This document shows, piece by piece, positions 54,543 to 63,330 of a stretch of 64,000 bases of DNA. Source of the DNA: Frigoriglobus tundricola (GTDB taxonomy: Bacteria; Planctomycetota; Planctomycetia; Gemmatales; Gemmataceae). The notes below the pieces were generated by a model. That model was given only the letters and a program-made list of their open reading frames with translations. It was not told where the DNA came from and made no database searches. The stretch lies in assembly GCF_013128195.2 (NCBI RefSeq), contig NZ_CP053452.2, positions 9,052,001 through 9,116,000 of the forward strand. Reading direction: 5' to 3'. A program made the translations under genes and the position numbers. Each line of letters starts with the position of its first letter. The first letter of the stretch is position 1.

Positions 54543-55661
54543 GTGACCGTGAAACCGCTAGACTTCGGCCGGCTGCACGTCCTCCCGCTCGCACACCGCA
54601 CGAGTTTGACCCGGGCGGACGACATCCTGATCGATCCCGACGTCGAGCCGAAGCCCTGTTCGGAGCGGAACGCGGCGCTGGTCGCCGCGTGTGCCGAGCG
54701 CATCCGCGCGGCGCGGACCCGTGGCGCGGCGGTGATGCTGATTTACGGTGCGCACCTGCTGCGCAACGGCACGGCCCGCCTCCTCGAGCGCATGATGGCC
54801 GCGGGCTGGCTCACCCACCTGGCGACCAACGGAGCGGGCACGATCCACGACTGGGAGTACGCGTGGCTCGGGGCCAGTACCGAGAGCGTCGAGTTGGGGG
54901 TGGCCGGCGGGCAGTTCGGCACCTGGGACGAGACGGCGACCAACATCCACCTCGCCTTAATGGCCGGGGCGCTGGACGGGCTCGGGTACGGGCGGGCGCT
55001 CGGCCGGTTCATCGCCGAGGACGGGGCGCTGCTGCCGCACCCGGACGAGTTGCGGCACCGGATCGCGACCGACCCGGACGATCCCCTGACGGCGGCCCGA
55101 GCGGACCTGCTCCGGGCGATGCGCGAACAGGGCTGGCGGCCCGGACGCGTTGCGCTCGAGCACCGCTGGAAGCACGCCTCCATCCTGGCGCAGGCGTGGC
55201 GCCACGGGGTGCCGGTCACCGTTCACCCCGGCATCGGCTACGACATCATCTCGAACCACTCCGTGTTCAGCGGCTCCGCGCTGGGTCGCGCCGGCGAGTG
55301 GGACTTTAAACTGTTCGGCGGGTCGGTCGAGAACCTCGACGGCGGGGTGGTGCTGTCGGTGGGTTCGGCCATCATGGGGCCGCAGGTGTTCGAGAAGAGC
55401 ATCAGTTGCGTCAACAACATCCGCCGCCGGGACGACCGCGGCGTGGTGACGGGCCACTCGATCTTCGTGGTGGACCTTCAGGACGGCGGCAACTGGGACT
55501 GGACGACGGGCGAGCCGCCGAAGACCAACCCGGCGTACTACCTGCGGTTCTGCAAGAGCTATTCGCGGATGGGCGGGGCGATGCACTACCTCCAGTGCGA
55601 TAACGCCGCCTTCGTCCACCACCTGTACCGTGACCTGAGTCGGCAGCCCGGCGCGGGGTAG
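54543..55661 (+). CDS. Deoxyhypusine-synthase-fold protein, lysine-less branch
   Basis: 372 residues from the GTG at 54543 (GAGG eight bases upstream). It matches the distant DHS-like family: VMLIYGAHLLRNGTARLLERMMAAGWLTHLATNGAGTIHDWEYAWLGASTESVELGVAGGQFG, VPVTVHPGIGYDIISNHSVFSGSALGRAGEWDFKLF and LDGGVVLSVGSAIMGPQVFEKSISCVNNI. These are the NAD-binding GAH and NGAGxIHD motifs. The catalytic SWGK lysine of true DHS is absent. It sits about 285 bases before an FMN-dependent oxidase and shares the cluster with a true DHS-type gene at 57253. Function unknown; not deoxyhypusine synthesis in a bacterium without eIF5A. Confidence 0.72.
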   Translation: MTVKPLDFGRLHVLPLAHRTSLTRADDILIDPDVEPKPCSERNAALVAACAERIRAARTRGAAVMLIYGAHLLRNGTARLLERMMAAGWLTHLATNGAGTIHDWEYAWLGASTESVELGVAGGQFGTWDETATNIHLALMAGALDGLGYGRALGRFIAEDGALLPHPDELRHRIATDPDDPLTAARADLLRAMREQGWRPGRVALEHRWKHASILAQAWRHGVPVTVHPGIGYDIISNHSVFSGSALGRAGEWDFKLFGGSVENLDGGVVLSVGSAIMGPQVFEKSISCVNNIRRRDDRGVVTGHSIFVVDLQDGGNWDWTTGEPPKTNPAYYLRFCKSYSRMGGAMHYLQCDNAAFVHHLYRDLSRQPGAG

Positions 55662-55945
55662 GTCATGACACCGGCGCAAGAGGGCCCGCGGCCGACCTCG
55701 AGGCACTGGTCACGAAACGGGGCGGTCCTTCGGGACCGCATCTGGATCACGTTCTGCGAACTCACCTTAGCCGATCCGACGGCAGGAACCGCACACATGA
55801 CGGTCAGGAGTTCGACTTCATCCCGACCCCGTGCGCGGGCTGTGGGCGACGAGCCGCCCCGCTCTGTACTCTAAATGCACCTCACTACTTCCGACGGGCC
55901 GGGTGACGGCCCACTGGAACTCGCGTTTACCAAGTGATCGGTCCC

Positions 55946-57103
55946 ATGAACCTCAGCTATCACACGAGTTACCCGGGGATCGACGACCTGCGCGAGCGCG
56001 CGCGGCGGCGGACCCCGCGCTTCGCGTTCGAGTACCTCGACGGCGGGTGCAACGAGGACGTCAACCTCCACAAGAACACGAACGACCTGCGGCAGGTCGA
56101 ACTGAAGCCCTACTACCTGACCCGCCACGAGCCCCCGGTCCTCAAGACCGAACTGTTCGGCCACGAGTACGACGCCCCGTTCGGGATCGCCCCGATCGGG
56201 CTCCAGGGGCTGATCTGGCCGGGCGCCCCGGAGATCCTCGCGCGGGCCGCGGCCGAGCACAATATCCCGTTCATCCTCAGTACCGTCACCACGGCGAGCA
56301 TCGAACAGATCGGCAAGATCACCGGTGGCCGCTTCTGGTACCAGCTCTACCACCCGGCCGAGGACGCGATCCGCGACGACATTTTGAACCGGCTCGAGGC
56401 CGCGGGGTGCAAGACCCTGGTCCTGCTCTGCGACGTGCCGACGTTCGGCTACCGGCCGCGCGACATCCGCAACGGGCTGGCGATGCCGCCGCGGATGACC
56501 CTCCGCAACATCTTGCAGATCCTCGGCCGACCGAACTGGGCGGTGCGGACCCTGCTGAACGGGAAGCCGCACTTCGCCACGATGGCGAAGTACATGCCCA
56601 AGGGGCTGAACATGAAGCAGCTCGGCGCGTACATGAACGCGACGTTCTCGGGCCGGCTGAACGAGGCCAAGATCGCCCCGATCCGCGACCGCTGGAAGGG
56701 CCACCTGGTCCTCAAGGGGGTGGCGAGCGAGGAAGACGCCGAGACCGCGGTCCGGCTCGGGCTCGACGGGCTCATCGTGTCGAACCACGGCGGCCGGCAG
56801 GTGGACGCGGGCGAATCGGCGATCCGGTCGCTGTTGCCGATCGCGGCGAAGTACCGCGGCAAGATCCGGGTCATGATCGACAGCGGGTTACGGTCCGGCC
56901 CGGACATCGCCCGCGCCCTGGCGTGCGACGCCGATTTCACCTTCCTGGGTCGGACGTTCATGTACGCGGTCGCGGCGCTCGGCCGGGACGGCGGGCAACA
57001 CGCGATCGCCATGCTGAAGGTGCAATTGAAGCAGGTGATGGATCAACTGTGCTGCCACCGCGTCGCGGACTTCCCCCGGCACCTGTTGCGGAAACCCGGA
57101 TAG
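55946..57103 (+). CDS. FMN-dependent 2-hydroxy-acid oxidase/dehydrogenase
   Basis: 385 residues of the glycolate oxidase/lactate dehydrogenase family. Visible: FEYLDGGCNEDV, the flavin-side PFGIAPIGLQGLIWPGAPEILARAAAEHNIPFILSTV, WYQLYHP (active-site Tyr), LVLKGVASEEDAE (Lys), LIVSNHGGRQVDAGESAI (catalytic His and Arg) and VMIDSGLRSGPDIARALACDADFTFLGR (FMN phosphate). It oxidises an L-2-hydroxy acid to a keto acid; the substrate is unknown. The ATG at 55946 is used; a GTG at 55934 is possible. The two DHS-fold genes flank it, which is unusual company. Confidence 0.9.
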   Translation: MNLSYHTSYPGIDDLRERARRRTPRFAFEYLDGGCNEDVNLHKNTNDLRQVELKPYYLTRHEPPVLKTELFGHEYDAPFGIAPIGLQGLIWPGAPEILARAAAEHNIPFILSTVTTASIEQIGKITGGRFWYQLYHPAEDAIRDDILNRLEAAGCKTLVLLCDVPTFGYRPRDIRNGLAMPPRMTLRNILQILGRPNWAVRTLLNGKPHFATMAKYMPKGLNMKQLGAYMNATFSGRLNEAKIAPIRDRWKGHLVLKGVASEEDAETAVRLGLDGLIVSNHGGRQVDAGESAIRSLLPIAAKYRGKIRVMIDSGLRSGPDIARALACDADFTFLGRTFMYAVAALGRDGGQHAIAMLKVQLKQVMDQLCCHRVADFPRHLLRKPG

Positions 57104-57109
57104 GGCCGC

Positions 57110-57137
57110 TTGACCGCCCGCGAGCGCGGGCTATCAT
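57110..57137 (+). promoter_or_regulatory. Promoter with a palindromic spacer upstream of the DHS-type gene
   Basis: TTGACC (57110-57115) and TATCAT (57132-57137) are separated by exactly 16 bases, which form the hairpin/palindrome GCCCGCGAGCGCGGGC (57116-57131). This is either an operator inside the promoter spacer or the terminator of the oxidase gene doubling as a promoter spacer. Confidence 0.5.
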
Positions 57138-57148
57138 TCTTACCGTTC

Positions 57149-57225
57149 AGCCACCCTTGTTCCGCAATGGCGGGCCGCTGCCGCGAGGCAGCCGCACCGT
57201 AGCGGGCAAACCGGGTGGCTTTTTT
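57149..57225 (+). terminator. Folded leader ending in a U-tract, candidate attenuator
   Basis: P1 pairs GCCACCC (57150-57156) with GGGTGGC (57213-57219). Inside are stem CCGC/GCGG (loop AATG) and GCTGCC/GGCAGC with a GCGA tetraloop. P1 is followed by six Ts, then CG and five Ts. An alternative pairing of TCCGC (57161-57165) with GCGGG (57202-57206) is possible. It sits between the promoter at 57110 and the DHS-type start at 57253, so it may regulate that gene by termination. Confidence 0.5.
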
Positions 57226-57252
57226 CGTTTTTATGCCCAACCGGGGCCGCAC

Positions 57253-58305
57253 ATGGTGACGAAGTCCGATTACCTGCACACGCCCGTCGAACACATCGAC
57301 GTGACCCAGTTCAACCCCGTGCCGCTGGTGGAGGCGATGGGTCGAACGGCGTTCACCGCCCGCGACCTGGCCCGCGCCGCCGACATCACGCACCGCATGG
57401 TCGCGGACCGGGACTGCGGCGTGATCCTGTGCCTGGCCGGGTCGCTCGTCAGCGCGGGCTTGAAGAAAGTGTTCGCGGACGCGGTGCGGTGCAACATGGT
57501 GGACGCGATCGTGTCCACCGGTGCGAACATCGTGGACCAGGACTTCTTCGAGGGACTGGGGTTCCGCCACTGGGTCGGCGAGGAGAAGCTCCGGAGCGGC
57601 ATGTTCGACGCGGAGCTGCGCGACCTGCACATCGACCGCATCTACGACACGCTCATCGACGAGGACGAGCTGCGCACCTGCGACGACACGACGCGGGTGA
57701 TCGCGGACGAACTGGAGCCGCGCCCGCACTCGTCCCGCGAGTACATCCGGGCGATGGGCGCGTACCTGGACAAGAACGGCTGCAAGACGCCGGACAGCAT
57801 CGTGTACGAGGCGTACAGGGCCGACGTGCCGATCTTCTGCCCGGCGTTCTCCGACTGCTCCGCGGGGTTCGGGCTGGTCGCGCACCAGCACGCGAGGGGC
57901 GACGGTCCGAAGCTCTCACTGGACAGCGCGAAAGACTTCTACGAGCTGACGCAGTTGAAGATCGCCAACCCCACGACCGGGCTGTTCATGGTGGGCGGCG
58001 GGGTGCCCAAGAACTTCGCGCAAGACGTGGTCGTGGCGGCCGACGTGCTCGGGCGCGAGGTGCCGATGCACAAGTACGCGGTGCAGGTGACGGTCGCCGA
58101 CGTGCGCGACGGGGCGCTCTCCGGCAGCACCTTGAAGGAGGCGTCGAGTTGGGGCAAGGTGGATCTGGCGTTCGAGCAAATGGTCTATAGCGAGGCGACA
58201 CTGGCGGTGCCGCTGCTGTTCGGCTACGCCTACCACAAGGGCGCGTGGAAGGCCCGCACCGGCCGCCGGTGGAACCAGGTCCTCGAAACCGCTGCCGTAC
58301 CGTAA
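57253..58305 (+). CDS. Deoxyhypusine synthase-family protein (possibly homospermidine synthase-like)
   Basis: 350 residues of the deoxyhypusine synthase family. Motifs: HIDVTQFNPVPLVEAMGRTAF, CGVILCLAGSLVSAGLKKVF, VDAIVSTGANIVDQDFFEGLG, IVYEAYRADVPIFCPAFSDCSAGFGL, GLFMVGGGVPKNF and KEASSWGKVDLAFEQ, with the catalytic Lys (about K302) present in SWGK. In eukaryotes and archaea this enzyme transfers aminobutyl from spermidine to eIF5A; bacteria lack that substrate, so bacterial members are thought to make polyamines such as homospermidine. The leader at 57110-57225 may control it. Family certain; bacterial role inferred. Confidence 0.92.
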   Translation: MVTKSDYLHTPVEHIDVTQFNPVPLVEAMGRTAFTARDLARAADITHRMVADRDCGVILCLAGSLVSAGLKKVFADAVRCNMVDAIVSTGANIVDQDFFEGLGFRHWVGEEKLRSGMFDAELRDLHIDRIYDTLIDEDELRTCDDTTRVIADELEPRPHSSREYIRAMGAYLDKNGCKTPDSIVYEAYRADVPIFCPAFSDCSAGFGLVAHQHARGDGPKLSLDSAKDFYELTQLKIANPTTGLFMVGGGVPKNFAQDVVVAADVLGREVPMHKYAVQVTVADVRDGALSGSTLKEASSWGKVDLAFEQMVYSEATLAVPLLFGYAYHKGAWKARTGRRWNQVLETAAVP

Positions 58306-58627
58306 TCACACCGGGCACCGTCGTTTCGGGTGGGGCGGATCGGTGGCGACGACCGGCGTGCCGTTGCCCCGTGTGTTCGCCCCACTTTCATCCGAACTTC
58401 AACTTGGCTCCGGGCACGATCCGTACCCTCTCTACACTCACTCCAGCTTAGATGTGCCGGCAATTTGCCCTGTGCGTGCGCTGGGCCGCTGACTCGCCCG
58501 GTTCGCTCCCAGCCAGAGTCTGGGCGTCAACCGGGTTGAGCGCTTCACGACCCGGTGATGTGTCTACTTTTGCCGCGCGGTTATCGGTCAACAGACACCG
58601 CCCCGATCCCATACACGAGAGCCCCTC
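58306..58627. other. Intergenic region, no gene seen
   Basis: About 320 bases between the DHS-type gene and the phospholipase C gene. No coding signature, no clear terminator. It presumably carries the phospholipase promoter. Confidence 0.4.
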
Positions 58628-61129
58628 ATGCCGACCAGACGTGAATTCATCGAGTTTGTGGCCGGCACGGCGGGGGCGGGCGACGCGATCGGCAGTTTGC
58701 TCGGATCGATTGCCCAGGCGGCTTCCATCGAGCCCGAACGGGGGAGCAGCTTTCTCGACGCCGAACACGTCGTCATCCTGATGCAGGAGAACCGCTCCTT
58801 CGACCACGTTTTCGGGACGCTGCGCGGCGTGCGGGGCTTCAACGACCCTCGAGCCCTTACGCTCGGGGACGGGAACCCCGTATGGGTCCAGGCGAACGCC
58901 GAAGGCAAACGCTACGCGCCGTTTCGGCACGACCTCAAGAACTCCAAGATCACGTGGATGGGATCGCTGCCGCACGATCGTACCGACCAGGTCGATGCGC
59001 GTAACCACGGCCTGTACGACCGCTGGCTGATTGCCAAAGAATCGGGCCGCAAAGAATACAAGCACTTGCCCCTGACGCTCGGGTATTTCACGCGCGAGGA
59101 CGTCCCGTTTTACTACGCGCTGGCCGATGCGTTTACGGTCTGCGACCAGAACTTCTGCTCCTCGCTGACGGCGACAACGCCGAATCGGCTCCACCTCTGG
59201 ACGGGAACCGTTCGCGCCAAGCCCGATGCCCAGTCGCCGGCCCACGTCCGCAACGAGGACGTGGACCACGACCACCTCGCCGGTTGGACCACGTTCCCCG
59301 AGCGCCTGGAAGAGTGGGGGGTGGCCTGGAAGGTGTACCAGAACGAACTGACCGTCGAATCCGGTCTCAACGAAGAGGAAGACCGTTGGCTCAGTAATTT
59401 CGGCGACAATCCGCTCGAGTACTTCCGCCAGTACCACGTGCATTCGGCCAAGAACCATTGCGATTTCGTAGCCCGGAGGCTGAAACAACTCCCCGATGAA
59501 ATCCAGGCGCTCGAACAACAGGTCGCGACGCTGACTAACGCGGCCGAGCGGGAGAAGCGGAACAAGCAGCTCGACGAGCTCCGCGCGACCCAAAAAAAGT
59601 ACGACCGCGAGCGCGCCTCCTGGGAGCAGAACCGGTTGGAAAAACTCCCCGAACGGGAACGGGCGCTCCACGCGAAGGCCTTCTGCACAAACGTCGCCGA
59701 TCCGGCCTTCCGAAAGCTCCTGGACGTCACGTACCGCGACGGGGACAACCCGCGCCAGATGCGAGTACCGAAGGGCGACGTGCTTCAGAATTTCCGCAAG
59801 GACGTCGGAACCGGCACGCTGCCGACCGTCTCGTGGCTCGTCAGCCCGGAGACGTTTTCGGACCACCCCTCCTCCGCCTGGTTCGGGGCCTGGTACATTG
59901 CCGAAGTGCTCGACATCCTGACCGCCAATCCCGAGGTCTGGAAGAAGACGATCTTCGTTGTGACCTACGACGAGAACGACGGCTACTTCGATCACGTCCC
60001 GCCGTTCGTGCCCCCGCACCCGCACCGGCCCGAAACCGGGAAAGTCACCAAGGGGATTGATGCCGCGGTGGAGTACGTCGAGTTGGAACAGGATCGCAAG
60101 GTGGCCGGCCCCTCATCCGCGCGCGAGAGCGCGATCGGACTGGGGTACCGCGTTCCTTTGATCGTCGCTTCGCCCTGGAGCCGGGGCGGCTGCGTCTGCT
60201 CCCAGGTTTTCGATCACACGTCGGTCCTGCAACTGCTGGAAAAGTTCCTCAGCCACAAACTCGGCAAGAAGGTCGAGGAGCCGAACATCAATCGCTGGCG
60301 CCGGGCGGTCTGCGGCGACCTGACCTCCGCCTTCCAGTCGCCCGCCAAGGGGGACCGGCCCCGGTTGAAATTTCCGCCGCGCAACGACTTCTTGCAGATG
60401 ATCCACAACGCCAAGTTCAAAGACCTGCCGATCGGCCCGCAGGCCCTGAGCGCGGCGGAGTTGGAGAAGATCCGCCGCGACCCCAAGACCTCCGTGCTGC
60501 CGAGACAGGAACCGGGCGTGCGGCCCTCGAGCCCCCTGCCCTACGAACTCGTCGTCGATGGCTCCCTGAACGCCACGCGCACACACTTTGAGGTTCGCTT
60601 CGAGGCCAGAAACGACGCGTTCGGCGACCGCTCCGCGGGTTCTGCGTTCATCGTCTATGCGCTCGTCGCCCCCGGCGAAATGAGAGTTCGCAATTACGCC
60701 GTCGAGCCCGGCGCACAGTTAGAGGATTCGTGGAAGCTGAGCGATTTCGACGGCGGCCGGTACCACCTCCGGGTGTACGGACCCAACGGATTTTTCCGGG
60801 AATTCAAAGGGAGCGTGAAGGACCCGCTCGTGGCGATCGCGCTCGACTACTGCCGGTCCGAGAAGCCGGCGGGTAAACTCAGCGGCTCCGTGCGGATCAC
60901 ATCTGTGAACAACGAGCGTTCGGCCACCATCAGTCTTGATGTCCGAACTTCCGATGGACCGGCGGCGCCCACACCGCTCGCACCGGGCCAGAAGAAAGAG
61001 ATCACCTTCGAGTCGCCAAAGCGGGATGGCTGGTACGACGTCGTCGTTCGCCAGGGCGAATTTGTAAAACGCTACGCGGGACGCGTCGAGACGGGAAAAT
61101 GGAGCACAAGCGACCCCGCTATGGCTTGA
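58628..61129 (+). CDS. Phosphocholine-type phospholipase C (PlcH family) with coiled-coil insert
   Basis: 833 residues. The N-terminus is a short Tat-like leader (MPTRREFIEFVAGTAGAG). The catalytic start is the family's VVILMQENRSFDHVFGTLRGVRGFND, followed by FYYALADAFTVCDQNFCSSLTATTPNRLHLWTG (active-site Thr region), FVVTYDENDGYFDHVPPF and RVPLIVASPWSRGG. Between about 280 and 335 a charged coiled coil is inserted (ALEQQVATLTNAAEREKRNKQLDELR...), which ordinary phospholipases C lack. Two C-terminal beta domains (DUF756-like) follow. It should hydrolyse phosphatidylcholine-type lipids outside the cytoplasm. Confidence 0.9.
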   Translation: MPTRREFIEFVAGTAGAGDAIGSLLGSIAQAASIEPERGSSFLDAEHVVILMQENRSFDHVFGTLRGVRGFNDPRALTLGDGNPVWVQANAEGKRYAPFRHDLKNSKITWMGSLPHDRTDQVDARNHGLYDRWLIAKESGRKEYKHLPLTLGYFTREDVPFYYALADAFTVCDQNFCSSLTATTPNRLHLWTGTVRAKPDAQSPAHVRNEDVDHDHLAGWTTFPERLEEWGVAWKVYQNELTVESGLNEEEDRWLSNFGDNPLEYFRQYHVHSAKNHCDFVARRLKQLPDEIQALEQQVATLTNAAEREKRNKQLDELRATQKKYDRERASWEQNRLEKLPERERALHAKAFCTNVADPAFRKLLDVTYRDGDNPRQMRVPKGDVLQNFRKDVGTGTLPTVSWLVSPETFSDHPSSAWFGAWYIAEVLDILTANPEVWKKTIFVVTYDENDGYFDHVPPFVPPHPHRPETGKVTKGIDAAVEYVELEQDRKVAGPSSARESAIGLGYRVPLIVASPWSRGGCVCSQVFDHTSVLQLLEKFLSHKLGKKVEEPNINRWRRAVCGDLTSAFQSPAKGDRPRLKFPPRNDFLQMIHNAKFKDLPIGPQALSAAELEKIRRDPKTSVLPRQEPGVRPSSPLPYELVVDGSLNATRTHFEVRFEARNDAFGDRSAGSAFIVYALVAPGEMRVRNYAVEPGAQLEDSWKLSDFDGGRYHLRVYGPNGFFREFKGSVKDPLVAIALDYCRSEKPAGKLSGSVRITSVNNERSATISLDVRTSDGPAAPTPLAPGQKKEITFESPKRDGWYDVVVRQGEFVKRYAGRVETGKWSTSDPAMA

Positions 61130-61568
61130 CACCCGACTGTGCCAACCACCTTTGGTGTGATTATTCGTGTCCACGCGCCGTGCGAGTCGCGCCGGAGGAT
61201 TCGCACCGCTGAAGCTTCAGTCGGTTGTCATTCACACCCAACCGCGAGTCGATGATTGTCCGCGCCGAACGCCCGCTCCCCACAGGTCCGACCTACGGAC
61301 GTGGCGACCGTGCGGCGCCATCGAGTTCTTCCGGCCTGGTTAACCGCGCGCGAGTGCGACGTGTTTTGAGGAGTGTCTCACTCGGTCCTCGGGAGGGAGT
61401 CGGAATAGCGCTCACCTTACATTGATCACTCTTTACTTTCCGACCACTGCCGACAGCCCGGTGTGCCGGGTGTGAACCTGGTGCTGGGCACCCGACGGGA
61501 GCCGGCTGGCGACGGTTCAAGCGCCGGTGTACGATCGGAGGTCGTTTCCCGCGCCCGGAGGGTCGGAC
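61130..61568. other. Intergenic region, no gene seen
   Basis: About 440 bases between the phospholipase and the leucine-rich-repeat gene. AT-rich short runs near 61420-61440 (TTACATTGATCACTCTTTACTTTCC) may hold a promoter. No gene was recognised. Confidence 0.4.
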
Positions 61569-62969
61569 GTGACGCAGTCGATGCTGTGCGGAATCGTGGC
61601 GGGGCTGTTGCTTACCTGTCCGGTGCGGGCCGACGACGCCGAAGACCGGGCCGTCGCGTTCGTGATGGGGCTGGGCGGCCGGGTCACGCGCGACGACCAA
61701 CGGCCCGGGAAGCCGGTCGTTCGGGTGAGCCTGTTTCATGCCCAGGTGCGCGCACGCGGGGCAGAGTTGCGGGCGATGGCCCCGTTCCAAAATCTCACGA
61801 CACTCGACCTGCGCTCCACCGGGGTTTCCGACGCCGAGCTCAAGGAATTCATGCCCTTCCGGGACCTCACCGAACTCGACCTCGGATCGAACCCCGGTGT
61901 GACGGACGACGGGCTGGCGGAGTTGGTCGGCCTGCGCCGCCTTCGCGTGCTCCGCCTGTACCACACGGGGGTCACTGAAGCGGGGTTGAAGCACCTGGCC
62001 CCGCATCAGAACCTCACCGCCCTCGATCTGTCGCTCACCGCAGTTGCGGACGTGGGGCTACGGCAGTTGCGGGCGCTCCCGCGCCTCAGTTCGCTCAATT
62101 TGCGCGAAACCAAGGTGACGGACCTGGGCACCCTGGACATCGCCGCCCTCAAAAGTCTCACCCACCTCGACCTGAGCTACAACAAGGTGACGAACGTGGG
62201 GGTGAGGCAACTCGCCCCACTTAACAAGCTCACCGCTCTCAATCTGGGCTTCACGTCGGTGACGGACGACGTGTTGAAGGAACTGGACGCGTTCCCGAAC
62301 CTCGCTCACCTCGAACTGGAGTACACGGCAGTAACGGAGGCGGGAATGAAACGACTCGCCGAATTTAAAGGTATGCAGGTACTCATCCTCGACCGCACCA
62401 ATGTGTCGGACACCATGCTGAAGGAACTCGCTCGGTTGCCGGAGTTGCGCGCGTTGTCCCTTCGCCAGACGAGCGTATCGGACGCCGGCCTGAAGGCGCT
62501 GGCCCCCCTAAAGACCCTTCGGAGCCTCGACCTGAGTCACCTGCAGGTATCGGATGCCGGTTTGAAGGACCTCGCGGCGTTCCCGGGTCTGACGACTCTC
62601 GGGCTGCTCGGCACGCCGATCACGGACGCCGGGCTAAAGGAGTTGACCGCTCTGAAGAAGCTCACCTCGCTCGACCTGCACGGCACCCGAGTAACCGATC
62701 GAGGGGTACAGGAACTGACCACGCTCCGGAATCTGGACGTGCTGAGCCTGTGGAACACGGACGTGACGGACGCGGGGCTGAAGGATCTTGCCACACTCCG
62801 CAGCCTCACCGAGCTCCGCCTGACGAACACGGCCGTAACGGACGCGGGGCTGAAGGAGCTGGTGGCGCTCCGGAACCTCGCCACTCTCGACCTGCGGGGC
62901 ACGAAGGTAACAGCGGTCGGGGTGCGAGCTCTACAGAAGGCGTTGCCGAGTTGTTGGATCGAACGGTGA
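61569..62969 (+). CDS. Secreted leucine-rich-repeat protein
   Basis: 466 residues from the GTG at 61569 (GGAGG eight bases upstream). A signal peptide (MLCGIVAGLLLTCPVRA) leads into about 15 repeats of roughly 24 residues with the pattern LxxLxxLxLxxTxVTDAGLKELxxL (for example LTALDLSLTAVADVGLRQL, LTSLDLHGTRVTDRGVQEL, LATLDLRGTKVTAVG). Planctomycetes carry many such proteins. It probably presents a binding surface outside the cell. A single-gene unit by spacing. Confidence 0.88.
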   Translation: MTQSMLCGIVAGLLLTCPVRADDAEDRAVAFVMGLGGRVTRDDQRPGKPVVRVSLFHAQVRARGAELRAMAPFQNLTTLDLRSTGVSDAELKEFMPFRDLTELDLGSNPGVTDDGLAELVGLRRLRVLRLYHTGVTEAGLKHLAPHQNLTALDLSLTAVADVGLRQLRALPRLSSLNLRETKVTDLGTLDIAALKSLTHLDLSYNKVTNVGVRQLAPLNKLTALNLGFTSVTDDVLKELDAFPNLAHLELEYTAVTEAGMKRLAEFKGMQVLILDRTNVSDTMLKELARLPELRALSLRQTSVSDAGLKALAPLKTLRSLDLSHLQVSDAGLKDLAAFPGLTTLGLLGTPITDAGLKELTALKKLTSLDLHGTRVTDRGVQELTTLRNLDVLSLWNTDVTDAGLKDLATLRSLTELRLTNTAVTDAGLKELVALRNLATLDLRGTKVTAVGVRALQKALPSCWIER

Positions 62970-63330
62970 CGCACCCTGCAATACACCGGCACGTGGTCGA
63001 GGCAAACGCCCTTGTGAACAACCCGAGCTCACCGCCACGTCCGCCCGCTCCACCCGGCCGACCCACACGCCGGCGGTGAACTGCACACCCTGGTTCGCGT
63101 TGACCACTTCCGGGGTGCCACGACTCAAGGCCTCCTCCAAAGCAGGTACGGGTACACCGTGTGGCCCCGCCCACTCGACAGTTCGGGCTTCAGCATCACG
63201 TGTCGGCCCTTTGTGCCCCGGGGCGTTTGCGACGGCCCCTGACCCGAGAACACCCGATCAGCTACTTCCGGAACACCCCGGGAGCCGATACTCTGGAGGC
63301 ACTCACTTTGCCCGCCCTCAGAGGTCCGCC
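62970..63330. other. Intergenic region with IS3-family remnant
   Basis: About 360 bases. It holds the short IS3-type transposase scrap listed separately and, near the end, the ribosome-binding site of the next gene (GAGG). No other gene was recognised. Confidence 0.45.
63020..63146 (-). pseudogene. IS3-family transposase (integrase-core) remnant
   Basis: The minus strand reads ALEEALSRGTPEVVNANQG and VQFTAGVWVGRVERADVAVS, which matches the IS3 OrfB core around the second catalytic residue (normally NTDQGSQFTS). Here the Asp is Asn and the rest is gone, so it is inactive. Confidence 0.7.

Noticed and set aside
55831..57252. Long plus-strand frame running into the DHS-type gene
   Set aside because: It overlaps the FMN oxidase in another phase with Arg/Pro-rich shadow sequence; only the part from 57253 is real.
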